Shown here: piece after piece, positions 1-7,150 of the stretch | Position numbering within the stretch: the first letter of the stretch is position 1 | How the letters are laid out: every line of letters starts with the position of its first letter | Assembly: GCA_947460275.1 (NCBI GenBank) | Contig: CANHHZ010000050.1 | Location: forward strand, 1 to 11,840 | Length of the DNA stretch: 11,840 bases | From: Sphingobacteriaceae bacterium | GTDB lineage: Bacteria; Bacteroidota; Bacteroidia; Sphingobacteriales; Sphingobacteriaceae | Reading direction: 5' to 3' | Translations under genes and position numbers: made by a program | Notes under the pieces: generated by a model | Database searches by the model: none | What the model was told of the DNA's origin: nothing | The model's input: only the letters and a program-made list of their open reading frames with translations

Positions 1-28
1 AGTTATACCAAAAAAATTATAGTACAAT

Positions 29-68
29 AAATAATAAGGCTTAAGAATTTTCTTAAGCCTTATTATTT
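29..68. terminator. Bidirectional hairpin terminator after the N-acetylglucosamine kinase gene
   Basis: Positions 29-46 and 51-68 form an 18-bp perfect inverted repeat around a 4-nt loop, with GGCTTAAGA / TCTTAAGCC at its core and A/T pairs at the base. The left-going kinase stop codon (complement of 68-70) overlaps the base of the stem. T-rich sequence follows on both strands, so it could terminate the kinase transcript and any rightward transcript entering from the left. Termination is inferred from structure only. Confidence 0.8.
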
Positions 69-919
69 TATCTTTTATTTAAATGGTAATTTACCAAATC
101 GTCTATAGGCGAGCGGATGATTTTTCCAACCCCCATTTCATATCTATCTGCAACAATACTTAAAGTATCTCTAAAACTATAACCTACCGAGCCAACACAG
201 TTCAATTTGTAGTTTTTGTAATTAGGATAATGAATCACTAGGTTTTCGAAAAAAGCAGTAAATGCATATTCAATAACGTTGTTACAATATTCTTCATAAC
301 CCTCTTTAAAATCATAAATAAATTTGCTAAAACTTGCGCAAAAACGATTTGGTAACGGTTTATTGTAAATATGGTCAAGTATATCTTCGTTGGTTAAAGT
401 GTAGGTTTGATAAAATTTTTCACGAAGTCCTTCAGGCATATAGCCTTTCATGTAATCGGCTAAAATACGCTTACCGATATAGCTTCCGCTACCTTCATCT
501 CCTAAAAAATAACCCAAAGAATCGATGTTTAAAGCAATGTCATTCCCATCATAAATGCAGGTGTTTGTGCCCGTCCCTAAAATTGCGGCAAAACCTTCGT
601 TATCACCTAACAAAGCTCTGCAAGAAGCGAGTAAGTCGTGACCAATCTTAATTTTAGCGTTCACAAAAACTTTTTGCATGGCATCCTCTACTATTTTTCT
701 TTTGGTATCTGTAGAACATCCTGCACCATAATAAAATACTTCCTCAATTTTTTCTGCTGCTAAATGATCAGGCAAGGAAGTTTTAAGCGAGTTTTCTATA
801 TACCCACTATCTGAAAAGTAGGGGTTGTATCCCTCAGTATTGAAGTGTATTTTTCTTCCTGCTTCATTGATTAAACACCAATTCGTTTTTGTGGATCCAC
901 CATCTGCGATAAGTATCAT
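68..919 (-). CDS. N-acetylglucosamine kinase-like sugar kinase (BadF/BadG/BcrA/BcrD ATPase family)
   Basis: A 283-residue cytoplasmic kinase of the ASKHA (actin/hexokinase-like) fold. It most likely phosphorylates N-acetylglucosamine, or another amino sugar salvaged from cell wall or chitin, with ATP. Visible motifs are the N-terminal phosphate-1 loop DGGSTKTNW (residues 6-14), GYNPYF (30-35), GAGC (66-69), GHD (93-95, whose Asp is the likely catalytic base), the phosphate-2 loop LGTGTNT (114-120) and LGDEGSGSYIGK (139-150). Length fits the Bacteroidota members of this family. The ATG start places the DGGST loop right at the N-terminus, as expected. It is transcribed alone, divergently from the threonine aldolase gene across about 168 nt, and ends in a strong hairpin. 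The family is secure. The exact sugar is inferred, and related BadF-type ATPases or glucosamine kinases are alternatives. Confidence 0.85.
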   Translation of the reverse strand: MILIADGGSTKTNWCLINEAGRKIHFNTEGYNPYFSDSGYIENSLKTSLPDHLAAEKIEEVFYYGAGCSTDTKRKIVEDAMQKVFVNAKIKIGHDLLASCRALLGDNEGFAAILGTGTNTCIYDGNDIALNIDSLGYFLGDEGSGSYIGKRILADYMKGYMPEGLREKFYQTYTLTNEDILDHIYNKPLPNRFCASFSKFIYDFKEGYEEYCNNVIEYAFTAFFENLVIHYPNYKNYKLNCVGSVGYSFRDTLSIVADRYEMGVGKIIRSPIDDLVNYHLNKR

Positions 920-1087
920 TAGTTGTTTTTAATTTTGTAAATACGTGAAAATGTAGGCCAATATAAGTTTGTTTTTGCTCAAAAAAAATAAAATTTATTT
1001 TTTTTGAGATTTAATTTTTGTAAATTTTTACCAAAATAAACACAAAAGCGTTTTAAAAAAGCAATATTTGTGCATAGTATAAAGATT

Positions 1088-2113
1088 ATGACTAAAATAG
1101 ATTTTAGGAGCGATACTGTAACTAAACCAACACCAGCCATGCTTGATGTAATGATGCAGGCTAAAGTTGGTGATGATGTGTTTGGAGAAGATGAGACCGT
1201 AAATGCGCTCGAACAAAAATTAGCCAATATGTTTGGCATGGAAGCAGCGTTGTTTTGTCCGTCGGGTACGATGAGTAACCAAATAGCTATTAAATGTTTT
1301 ACCCAGCCAATGGACGAAGTAATTTGCGACCAAACTGCACATGTGTATAGATATGAAGGTGGCGGAATTGCCTATAATTCAATGGCTTCGGTGCGCTTGC
1401 TGCATGGCGAAAGAGGGATTTTGACGCCAGAAATGATTGAGCCAGAAATTAATGCCGACAATATCCATTACCCAAATTCGAGTTTGGTGGTGTTAGAAAA
1501 CACCGTAAACAAGGGTGGAGGAAAATGTTATCATATTTCTCAAATTGCACCAATTCATGCACTGTGCGTTAGCAGAGGATTAAAACTTCATCTAGATGGG
1601 GCCAGAATTTTTAATGCCTTGGTAGCCACTGGCGATAAAGCAATTGATTACGGCAAATATTTCGACGGAATTTCGGTTTGCCTTTCTAAAGGTTTGGGCG
1701 CACCGGTAGGTTCGGTATTTTTAAGCGATAAAGCAACCATTAAACAAGCAACCAGAATAAGAAAGGTTTTTGGTGGTGGCATGCGCCAAGCAGGTTTTTT
1801 AGCGGCGGCAGGTATTTATGCATTAGATAACCATGTAGAGCGATTGGCCGATGACCACAAGCACGCAAAGGCATTGGCCGAGGCTTTACAAAAAGCCAGC
1901 TATGTAGCTTCGGTAATGCCGGCAGAAACCAATATTGTACTTTTTGATGTTAACCCTAATTTAACAGCCGATGCGGTGGTTAATGCATTTGCCGAAAAAG
2001 GTGTATTATGTAGTGCAACCGCAGCCAAAACTATCCGTTTTGTAACGCATTTAGATGTGGATGCCGATAGTATAGCTGAAACAATAAAAATTATTTCAGG
2101 ATTGCAAGTTTAA
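1088..2113 (+). CDS. ltaE: Low-specificity L-threonine aldolase (PLP-dependent)
   Basis: Cleaves L-threonine/L-allo-threonine to glycine and acetaldehyde, using pyridoxal phosphate in the fold-type I aminotransferase scaffold. With the ATG at 1088 the protein is 341 residues and begins MTKIDFRSDTVTKPT, the usual family N-terminus. An upstream in-frame GTG at 1070 would add six residues that the family lacks. Visible features are PSGTMSNQ (58-65) for cofactor phosphate binding, His85 stacking position, HLDGAR (168-173) with the Asp that contacts the PLP ring nitrogen, and the Schiff-base lysine in LSKGLGAP (Lys201). Its stop is 4 nt before the biotin carboxylase start, so the two are almost certainly co-transcribed, although their reactions are not obviously linked. 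Allo- versus threo-specificity cannot be read from the sequence. Confidence 0.93.
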   Translation: MTKIDFRSDTVTKPTPAMLDVMMQAKVGDDVFGEDETVNALEQKLANMFGMEAALFCPSGTMSNQIAIKCFTQPMDEVICDQTAHVYRYEGGGIAYNSMASVRLLHGERGILTPEMIEPEINADNIHYPNSSLVVLENTVNKGGGKCYHISQIAPIHALCVSRGLKLHLDGARIFNALVATGDKAIDYGKYFDGISVCLSKGLGAPVGSVFLSDKATIKQATRIRKVFGGGMRQAGFLAAAGIYALDNHVERLADDHKHAKALAEALQKASYVASVMPAETNIVLFDVNPNLTADAVVNAFAEKGVLCSATAAKTIRFVTHLDVDADSIAETIKIISGLQV

Positions 2114-2117
2114 TGTT

Positions 2118-3617
2118 ATGATTGAAATAACAAAAATTTTAGTAGCCAACCGTGGCGAAATTGCTTTGCGCATTATGCGTTCTGCCAAAGAAATGGGCAT
2201 TAAAACTGTAGCCGTTTTTTCTGAGGCAGATAGAACAGCTTTGCATGTGCGTTATGCCGATGAGGCTATTTGTATTGGTCCTGCGCCATCTAACCAATCT
2301 TACTTGGTGGGCGCAAAAATTATTGATGCTTGTCAACAAACAGGTGCACAAGCTATCCATCCTGGTTACGGCTTTTTATCAGAAAATGCAGCTTTTGCAC
2401 GTGAAGTAGCTGCGGCTGGTTTAATTTTAATTGGACCAACACCGCAGGCGATGGAAACAATGGGCAATAAATTATCGGCTAAAGCAGCTGCGTTGCAATA
2501 CCAGATTCCTATGGTGCCTGGTACCGAAGAAGCTATTACAGATATTAACGAAGCCAAACAAAGAGCGATAGAAGTAGGTTTTCCGATATTGATCAAAGCA
2601 GCTGCCGGTGGTGGGGGAAAAGGAATGCGTATTGTAGAAAAAGTGGCCGACTTTGAAGAGCAAATGGATTTGGCGGTTAGCGAGGCCACTTCGGCCTTTG
2701 GCGATGGCGCTGTTTTCATCGAACGTTATGTTACGTCGCCCCGCCATATCGAAATACAGGTGTTGGGTGATACCCACGGCAATATTGTTCACTTGTTTGA
2801 GCGTGAATGTTCTATCCAACGCAGACACCAAAAAGTGGTTGAAGAAGCTCCATCATCGGTACTTAACGAAGAAATTAGAGCTAAAATGGGCAAATGTGCG
2901 GTAGATGTAGCCCATTCGGTAAATTATGTGGGTGCAGGCACGGTTGAGTTTATTTTAGATGAAAACCTCGATTTTTTCTTTTTAGAAATGAACACCCGTT
3001 TACAGGTAGAACATCCGGTAACGGAAATGATCACTGGGTTAGATTTGGTAAAAGAACAAATAAAAATTGCACGCGGCGAAGCGTTGAGCTTTAAGCAGGA
3101 AGATTTAAAAATTAGCGGTCACGCTATGGAATTGAGGGTGTATGCCGAAGACCCACTCAATAACTTTTTACCTGATATTGGCACTTTGCAAACTTACCGC
3201 ACGCCAAAAGGAAATGGCGTGAGGGTAGATGATGGTTTTGAAGAAGGAATGGAAATACCGATTTATTACGACCCGATGATTGCAAAACTCATCACCTATG
3301 GTAAAGACAGAACCGAGGCGATAGACAGAATGGTACGTGCCATAGACGAATATGACATTACCGGCATACAAACCACTTTGGGTTTTGGTAAGTTTGTGAT
3401 GCAGCACCAAGCCTTTGTTTCGGGCAAGTTTGATACGCATTTTGTAGGTAAATATTTTAATGCAGATAGCTTAAAAACCGACAATGAAGAGGAAGCAATA
3501 TTGGCGGCATTGACAGCTGTTTTGCACTTGCAACAACAAAAAAAAAACATTCAAACTGCTACGGAAGCCACGGCAAGTGTCAGCAATTGGAAAAAGAACA
3601 GAAAGAAATACATTTAA
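2118..3617 (+). CDS. accC: Acyl-CoA carboxylase biotin carboxylase subunit (AccC/PccA-like)
   Basis: ATP-grasp enzyme that carboxylates protein-bound biotin with bicarbonate and ATP, the first half-reaction of acetyl- or propionyl-CoA carboxylase. The N-terminal domain opens with ILVANRGEIALRI and has HPGYGFLSEN (81-90). The ATP-grasp domain has AAAGGGGKGM (161-170). Residues matching the E. coli AccC active site are present: Lys118, Lys160, Glu277, Glu290, Asn292, Arg294, Gln296-Val297-Glu298 and Arg340. At 499 residues it is about 50 longer than E. coli AccC. The extra C-terminal tail (about 450-499) is rich in Gln, Lys and Ala, ends in SNWKKNRKKYI and has no biotin-attachment AMKM motif. 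No biotin carrier or carboxyltransferase gene lies next to it here; riboflavin synthase follows after 41 nt. The tail and sequence resemble the stand-alone subunit of Bacteroidota propionyl/acyl-CoA carboxylases more than the fatty-acid AccC, but the substrate is inferred. Confidence 0.93.
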   Translation: MIEITKILVANRGEIALRIMRSAKEMGIKTVAVFSEADRTALHVRYADEAICIGPAPSNQSYLVGAKIIDACQQTGAQAIHPGYGFLSENAAFAREVAAAGLILIGPTPQAMETMGNKLSAKAAALQYQIPMVPGTEEAITDINEAKQRAIEVGFPILIKAAAGGGGKGMRIVEKVADFEEQMDLAVSEATSAFGDGAVFIERYVTSPRHIEIQVLGDTHGNIVHLFERECSIQRRHQKVVEEAPSSVLNEEIRAKMGKCAVDVAHSVNYVGAGTVEFILDENLDFFFLEMNTRLQVEHPVTEMITGLDLVKEQIKIARGEALSFKQEDLKISGHAMELRVYAEDPLNNFLPDIGTLQTYRTPKGNGVRVDDGFEEGMEIPIYYDPMIAKLITYGKDRTEAIDRMVRAIDEYDITGIQTTLGFGKFVMQHQAFVSGKFDTHFVGKYFNADSLKTDNEEEAILAALTAVLHLQQQKKNIQTATEATASVSNWKKNRKKYI

Positions 3618-3658
3618 AAAAGGTGCTTAAAATAAGCTAAACCCTAAATAAATACTAA

Positions 3659-4246
3659 ATGTTTACAGGAATTATAGAAACCCTAGGTGAAGTAAAAAAT
3701 ATTGTTAAAGAAGAAACTAACATCCATTTTACCATCCAATCGGCGCTAAGCCACGAGCTAAAAATAGACCAAAGTGTTGCACACAATGGAGTTTGTCTAA
3801 CCGTAGTGGCGCTAAACGAAAATACGCATACCGTTACCGCCATACAAGAAACGCTAAACAAAACGGCTTTGGGCAATTTAAAAATTGGTAGCAAGGTAAA
3901 TTTAGAGCGCTGCATGCAAATGAACGCCCGCCTAGATGGCCACATTGTGCAAGGTCACGTAGACCAAACGGCTACCTGTATTTTGGTCGACGAACTTAAC
4001 GGCAGTTGGGAATACCGTTTCAGTTACGATGCAAGTTTAGGCAACGTAACCGTAGAAAAAGGCTCTATTTGTGTAAATGGAATCAGTTTAACGGTTGTCA
4101 ATTCTACACCAAATGAGTTTTCGGTGTTTATCATTCCTTACACTTTTGAGCACACCAACCTACACGAAGTAAAAGTTGGCGACACCGTAAACCTCGAATT
4201 TGATATTATTGGTAAATATGTAGCTCGTTTAATGGGTAATAAATAA
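3659..4246 (+). CDS. ribE: Riboflavin synthase, alpha subunit
   Basis: Dismutates two 6,7-dimethyl-8-ribityllumazine molecules into riboflavin and the pyrimidinedione precursor, the last step of riboflavin synthesis. Length (195 residues) is typical. The two tandem lumazine-binding beta-barrel domains are plain. The first starts MFTGIIE (1-7) and carries NGVCLTVV (43-50). GHIVQGHVD (94-102) lies at the junction. The second repeats the motif as NGISLTVV (140-147). A C-terminal helix probably drives trimerisation, as in the family. The start is secure because MFTGIIE is the conserved N-terminus. It lies 41 nt after the biotin carboxylase on the same strand and may share its transcript. No FMN-riboswitch-like leader is visible in that short gap, and no other rib gene is in the window. 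Confidence 0.96.
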   Translation: MFTGIIETLGEVKNIVKEETNIHFTIQSALSHELKIDQSVAHNGVCLTVVALNENTHTVTAIQETLNKTALGNLKIGSKVNLERCMQMNARLDGHIVQGHVDQTATCILVDELNGSWEYRFSYDASLGNVTVEKGSICVNGISLTVVNSTPNEFSVFIIPYTFEHTNLHEVKVGDTVNLEFDIIGKYVARLMGNK

Positions 4247-4279
4247 TTATTAAAGCAAGTTTCGTTTTCAAAAAAAATT

Positions 4280-4396
4280 AGTCCTGCTTCCTGCCTGCCG
4301 GTAGGCAAGTACACTACAAGTCCTCGTTTCGTTCCTCAGCTTGCGGGCTTTTCGTTACAATCAGCTTCATCACGCTAATGTTCGCTAACAAAACCC
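4280..4396. repeat. Intergenic palindrome-containing repeat-like element
   Basis: This is the more GC-rich part of the 357-nt gap between ribE and the S41 peptidase. It contains TGCCTGCCGGTAGGCA (4292-4307; 5-bp stem TGCCT/AGGCA around GCCGGT), then a stretch reading TCCTCGTTTCGTTCC, CTTGCGGGCTTTTCGTTAC and CGCTAA twice. The minus strand through the palindrome reads as LPTGRQEAG. From memory, that phrase recurs as spurious tails on annotated Bacteroidota and metagenomic proteins because this palindrome is dispersed in such genomes. There is no open reading frame of note and no T-run after the stem, so a terminator role is doubtful. Repeat status is inferred, as only one copy is in the window. 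Confidence 0.5.
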
Positions 4397-4546
4397 GGCA
4401 TCAATCCAAAAACAATTTTGCATGACTTTTGCGAATATATCAAACCCAGTCTATCAGTTAAAAGCGTTTAAAAATTTTTTAAAGCGGCAGTAAATGAAGA
4501 TTATAACTTTCTCCTTATCTATCAAATAAAACTTTACCAACTTGAT

Positions 4547-4571
4547 GCAACTTTTTAATAATTAACTTGTC
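4547..4571 (+). promoter_or_regulatory. Candidate ECF-sigma-type promoter for the S41 peptidase
   Basis: GCAAC (4547-4551, followed by a T-run) and GTC (4569-4571, followed by TTTTAG) are separated by 17 nt. This is the AAC ... GTC layout typical of extracytoplasmic-function sigma factor promoters. It would place the transcript start about 24 nt before the ATG at 4604. The usual Bacteroidota TAnnTTTG box is not found here; the nearest is an imperfect TAACTTG at 4563-4569. This is a pattern match only. Confidence 0.4.
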
Positions 4572-4603
4572 TTTTAGTTACAACCTTTTAAAAACATATA
4601 CAC

Positions 4604-5968
4604 ATGAAAAAGACATTTTCATTCACAATTTTATTTTTTCAATTGGCTTTTGTCTTTGCACAAGTGTCAAACAAATTGTCGCCATCAGACAAAGTTTATG
4701 GTCTTTCTAAATTTTGGCAAGAAGTAAATTACAATTTTGTGTATTTGGATAAGGTTGACAGAACGATGTGGGACAATCGCTATCGGGAACTTATTTCTGT
4801 TGTTCAAAATACCAAAAACGATTATCAGTATTATCGTGAACTTCAAAAGTTCTGTGCTTTGTTAAAAGACGGACATACGAACGTTTTTCTTCCGCAGGGA
4901 ATGGAGCAGATGAATACCATGTTTGGAGATTACCGTCTTTTTATTGAAAACATTGACGGAAAGGCAATAATTGTACGGACTAATTTCAGTAAAAAAGATG
5001 AAATTCCATTTGGAAGTGAAGTGATAGCAGTTAATGGAAAAACAACCCAAAAATTTATTGAGGAAAATGTAGCACCTTACCTTTCTTCATCAACAGATTA
5101 CGTTTTACAGGATTGGAGTATGGAAGGGTTGTTAAGTGAGTTAGAGGGTGAATCTTTCATTGTAAAAATAAAAAAACCGAACAACCAAATTTTAGAACTT
5201 AAGCTTACTCACAAAAATACGGAAGAAAATGAAGTGTATCCTGCATTTGAGCCCGAAAGACAACTTTTAGATTTTAAGTGGATTGATGGTAATGTTGCGT
5301 ATGTGTCTTTAAATTCTTTTCAAGATGAAAAAATTGATAGTTTATTTATTCAAAAATTGTCCGAATTGTATAAAGCCAAGGCACTTATCATAGATTTAAG
5401 ATATAATGGTGGAGGAGATAGTAATATTGGGATGGCAATTTTGAAATACTTAACAAACGACTCCATACTTTATGGTTCAAAAAGTTCAAGCCGACTTCAT
5501 GTTCCTACCTACAAAGCTTGGGGTAAATATGTGCTGCCAAAAGACACGCTGAAAAGTGATTGGAATAAAAAAGCTTATCTAACATATAATGACAAATACT
5601 TTTACAATTTTGACTATAGTGCTGATACAATAAAATTAGAGGCAAAAAGAATCGTTGTTCCAACTGTTTTATTAATGGGCCACAATACGGCTTCGGCCGC
5701 AGAAGACTTTTTGATTTATGCAGACAATCAAAAACACATGACTAAAATTGGAGAAAATTCATTCGGGAGTACAGGTCAACCATTACTTTTTGAATTGCCT
5801 GGTGGTGGTTTAGCTCGTATTTGTACAAAGAAAGATACCTATCCAGATGGAAGAGAATTTGTAGGCTATGGAATAAAGCCTGACATAGTTGTAAAAAGAA
5901 AACTCAAAGATTATTTAACAAAAAAAGACCCTGTTTTGGAAAAAGCAGTTGAATTTTTAAAGGATTAG
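4604..5968 (+). CDS. Secreted S41-family peptidase, tricorn-like His/Ser/Glu type
   Basis: A 454-residue exported serine peptidase of the C-terminal-processing/tricorn core family, probably periplasmic or surface-associated. Residues 1-19 are a Sec signal peptide (Lys-Lys, hydrophobic core, cleavage near FVFA|Q), with no lipobox Cys. An N-terminal helical part leads to LLKDGHTNVF (86-95, His91). A region at about 115-200 (including GSEVIAVNGK, 137-146) resembles a PDZ domain. The S41 core has ALIIDLRYNGGG (260-271) and the nucleophile in HNTASAAEDF (Ser364). GENSFGSTGQP (383-393) follows, then GYGIKPD (421-427). The His in DGHT and a Glu near DGREFVG (Glu418) fit a tricorn-like catalytic set rather than the Ser-Lys dyad of CtpA. 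Its AT-richer codons, the repeat-like upstream flank and the coding remnant just downstream suggest this gene may have been inserted. Substrate unknown. Confidence 0.88.
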   Translation: MKKTFSFTILFFQLAFVFAQVSNKLSPSDKVYGLSKFWQEVNYNFVYLDKVDRTMWDNRYRELISVVQNTKNDYQYYRELQKFCALLKDGHTNVFLPQGMEQMNTMFGDYRLFIENIDGKAIIVRTNFSKKDEIPFGSEVIAVNGKTTQKFIEENVAPYLSSSTDYVLQDWSMEGLLSELEGESFIVKIKKPNNQILELKLTHKNTEENEVYPAFEPERQLLDFKWIDGNVAYVSLNSFQDEKIDSLFIQKLSELYKAKALIIDLRYNGGGDSNIGMAILKYLTNDSILYGSKSSSRLHVPTYKAWGKYVLPKDTLKSDWNKKAYLTYNDKYFYNFDYSADTIKLEAKRIVVPTVLLMGHNTASAAEDFLIYADNQKHMTKIGENSFGSTGQPLLFELPGGGLARICTKKDTYPDGREFVGYGIKPDIVVKRKLKDYLTKKDPVLEKAVEFLKD

Positions 5969-5994
5969 AAAATGATTTGCTGGATATACTCTAA

Positions 5995-6135
5995 GGTTCG
6001 GCCGATAATTTTATTTCGATACTGGATGTTTTAGTTTATTTCGCCGAAAAAACCGATAATTTCGGTAACAAAAATAATTTAGATTCGTTAATTGAGCAAA
6101 AAACAATTAACGAATTAAAAGGAACTCAAGCTTAA
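5995..6135 (+). pseudogene. Start-less coding-like remnant (3' end of a lost gene?)
   Basis: After a TAA at 5992-5994 the frame stays open for 46 codons to a TAA at 6133-6135. It has a protein-like composition: it begins GSADNFISILDVL, continues VYFAEKTDNFGNKNNLDSL and ends IEQKTINELKGTQA. There is no in-frame ATG, GTG or TTG start in a sensible place. It therefore looks like the C-terminal tail of a protein whose 5' part is gone, truncated just downstream of the S41 peptidase stop. It could be amphipathic helix, but I do not recognise the parent family. A 12-bp inverted repeat (6083-6094 / 6104-6115) lies inside it. It may instead be chance, since a 46-codon opening is not rare in AT-rich DNA; the codon pattern is the main argument. 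Confidence 0.4.
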
Positions 6136-6140
6136 TTGTT

Positions 6141-6148
6141 TATTTTTG
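6141..6148 (+). promoter_or_regulatory. Bacteroidota -7 box upstream of the beta-barrel gene
   Basis: TATTTTTG matches TAnnTTTG exactly and lies 25 nt before the ATG at 6174, giving a plausible leader of roughly 19 nt. No clear TTG -33 element is found 19-21 nt upstream (around 6119-6122), so the assignment is tentative. Confidence 0.35.
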
Positions 6149-6173
6149 GTTTTAACATTATAACTATCAGCTC

Positions 6174-6761
6174 ATGAAAAAAATCAGTTTAGTATTGCTG
6201 CTTAGCTTAAGTACTGCTTTTGCCTTTGCACAATTAAAGCCCAAATTTAACTTTGGCTTAAAGGGAGGGATAAACCTCTCAAAATTTACCACAACAAATA
6301 CTTTTAGCAGCGATAACCAAGCTGGTTATTTTGTAGGAGTTTGGGCACGTATTGGCGCTGCGGGTTTACATTTGCAGCCAGAACTTTACTTAACCGGCAA
6401 AAATGCAAGCCTCCAAACCTCAAGCGGTTCTACAAACAACGTTAAGTTTACCAGTTTAGATGTTCCTATTTTGGTAGGCACTAAAATAGGTGCTGCGGGT
6501 TTTGGTTTGCGCTTAAATACCGGGCCAGTAATTTCATTTGTGCTTAATGAGGAGCAAAACTTTGGTCAAGCTGCCGCGTCTGCCTTTAATGGCAAATTTA
6601 AAGACCAAGTTTATGCATGGCAGTTTGGGGCAGGTTTAGATGTAAGCAAAATTAGTATTGATATAAGATATGAAAATGGACTTTCAAAAATAAATGCGGA
6701 AAGCTATCCTACCACTAAGTTAAATTTGTTTACACTAGGTGTGGCCTTTAAGTTGTTTTAA
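6174..6761 (+). CDS. Outer-membrane beta-barrel (PorT-like / OMP_b-brl_2) protein
   Basis: A 195-residue exported protein. Residues 1-19 form a Sec signal peptide (Lys-Lys, Leu-rich core, cleavage AFAFA|Q). The mature part is a run of alternating amphipathic beta-strands rich in Gly and aromatic residues. It begins FNFGLKGGINLSKF (25-38), has the repeated IGAAG strands (in the mid-part at about 57-61 and 105-109), and ends LGVAFKLF, a terminal Phe typical of outer-membrane barrels recognised by BamA. This is the small eight-stranded barrel family common in Bacteroidota, annotated as porin family or PorT family. The specific role is unknown. It is a single-gene unit: an own -7-like box precedes it, and a rho-independent terminator lies 30-55 nt after its stop. 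Confidence 0.85.
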   Translation: MKKISLVLLLSLSTAFAFAQLKPKFNFGLKGGINLSKFTTTNTFSSDNQAGYFVGVWARIGAAGLHLQPELYLTGKNASLQTSSGSTNNVKFTSLDVPILVGTKIGAAGFGLRLNTGPVISFVLNEEQNFGQAAASAFNGKFKDQVYAWQFGAGLDVSKISIDIRYENGLSKINAESYPTTKLNLFTLGVAFKLF

Positions 6762-6790
6762 TTTAAAACTATTATCAATTCATAAAAAAG

Positions 6791-6816
6791 ACAACCGTAG
6801 GTGGTTGTTTTTTTTT
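6791..6816 (+). terminator. Rho-independent terminator of the beta-barrel gene
   Basis: ACAACC (6791-6796) pairs with GGTTGT (6803-6808) across a 6-nt loop and runs straight into nine T's (6808-6816). An A-run just upstream (6784-6789) can extend the stem. It sits 30 nt after the stop at 6761. Confidence 0.85.
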
Positions 6817-6868
6817 ATTGGCTTAAAAATTGATTGTTATTTAATCTATCCCTTAATTTTTGGAAACT

Positions 6869-7147
6869 ATGAAAATCAAAGAACTATTGTTAAATGGAAA
6901 AAGTTTTTTAGCCTTACTCCAAGAGTTTGCAATTGAGGCTAAGGATATTGTAATTAGAGACGAAGGCTTAATTGTGGCCGACCAAAATTTAGTAAATCGA
7001 GATTTGATTAGAGAAACAATTTGTATAGAGGGCAAAAATAAGAAGGCTGTTTTTAATTTTTTTGGCACCTTGCATTGTAATTTCTTAAATGACTTAGCTG
7101 TTTTTGAAATGCAAGGCTATGAACAAGTGAATATCCCGATCAAATAA
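6869..7147 (+). CDS. Small protein of unknown function (92 aa)
   Basis: I do not recognise this protein. With the ATG at 6869 (MKIKELLLNGKSFL) it is 92 residues. An in-frame TTG at 6860 would add three residues and is less likely. It is soluble-looking, with no signal peptide or membrane span. It has an N-terminal helix (about 3-25), then a probable strand-rich part (DIVIRDEGLIVADQNLV, then ICIEGKNKKAVFNFFGTLHCNFLNDLAVFEM) and a single Cys in LHCNF. The codon pattern is consistent with neighbouring genes, and it stands alone after the terminator at 6816. It ends 3 nt before the convergent YihY-family gene, with no terminator hairpin between them. Expression and function are open. Confidence 0.6.
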   Translation: MKIKELLLNGKSFLALLQEFAIEAKDIVIRDEGLIVADQNLVNRDLIRETICIEGKNKKAVFNFFGTLHCNFLNDLAVFEMQGYEQVNIPIK

Positions 7148-7150
7148 AAT

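Noticed and set aside
334..651. 105-codon plus-strand ORF inside the kinase gene
   Set aside because: Antisense shadow of a clear kinase; Cys/Leu/Arg-rich with no domain.
1070..1087. GTG start for threonine aldolase adding six residues
   Set aside because: The family N-terminus matches the ATG at 1088 directly, and the extension has no conserved character.
2366..2831. Long minus-strand ORFs inside the biotin carboxylase gene
   Set aside because: Antisense shadows of a conserved coding sequence with intact active-site residues.
3618..3658. FMN riboswitch before ribE
   Set aside because: The gap is only 41 nt, far too short for the RFN element, with no matching structure.
6083..6115. 12-bp perfect inverted repeat (ATTCGTTAATTG / CAATTAACGAAT) as a terminator
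   Set aside because: No T-run follows on either strand, it is very AT-rich, and it lies inside the coding-like remnant; it may still be a weak hairpin.
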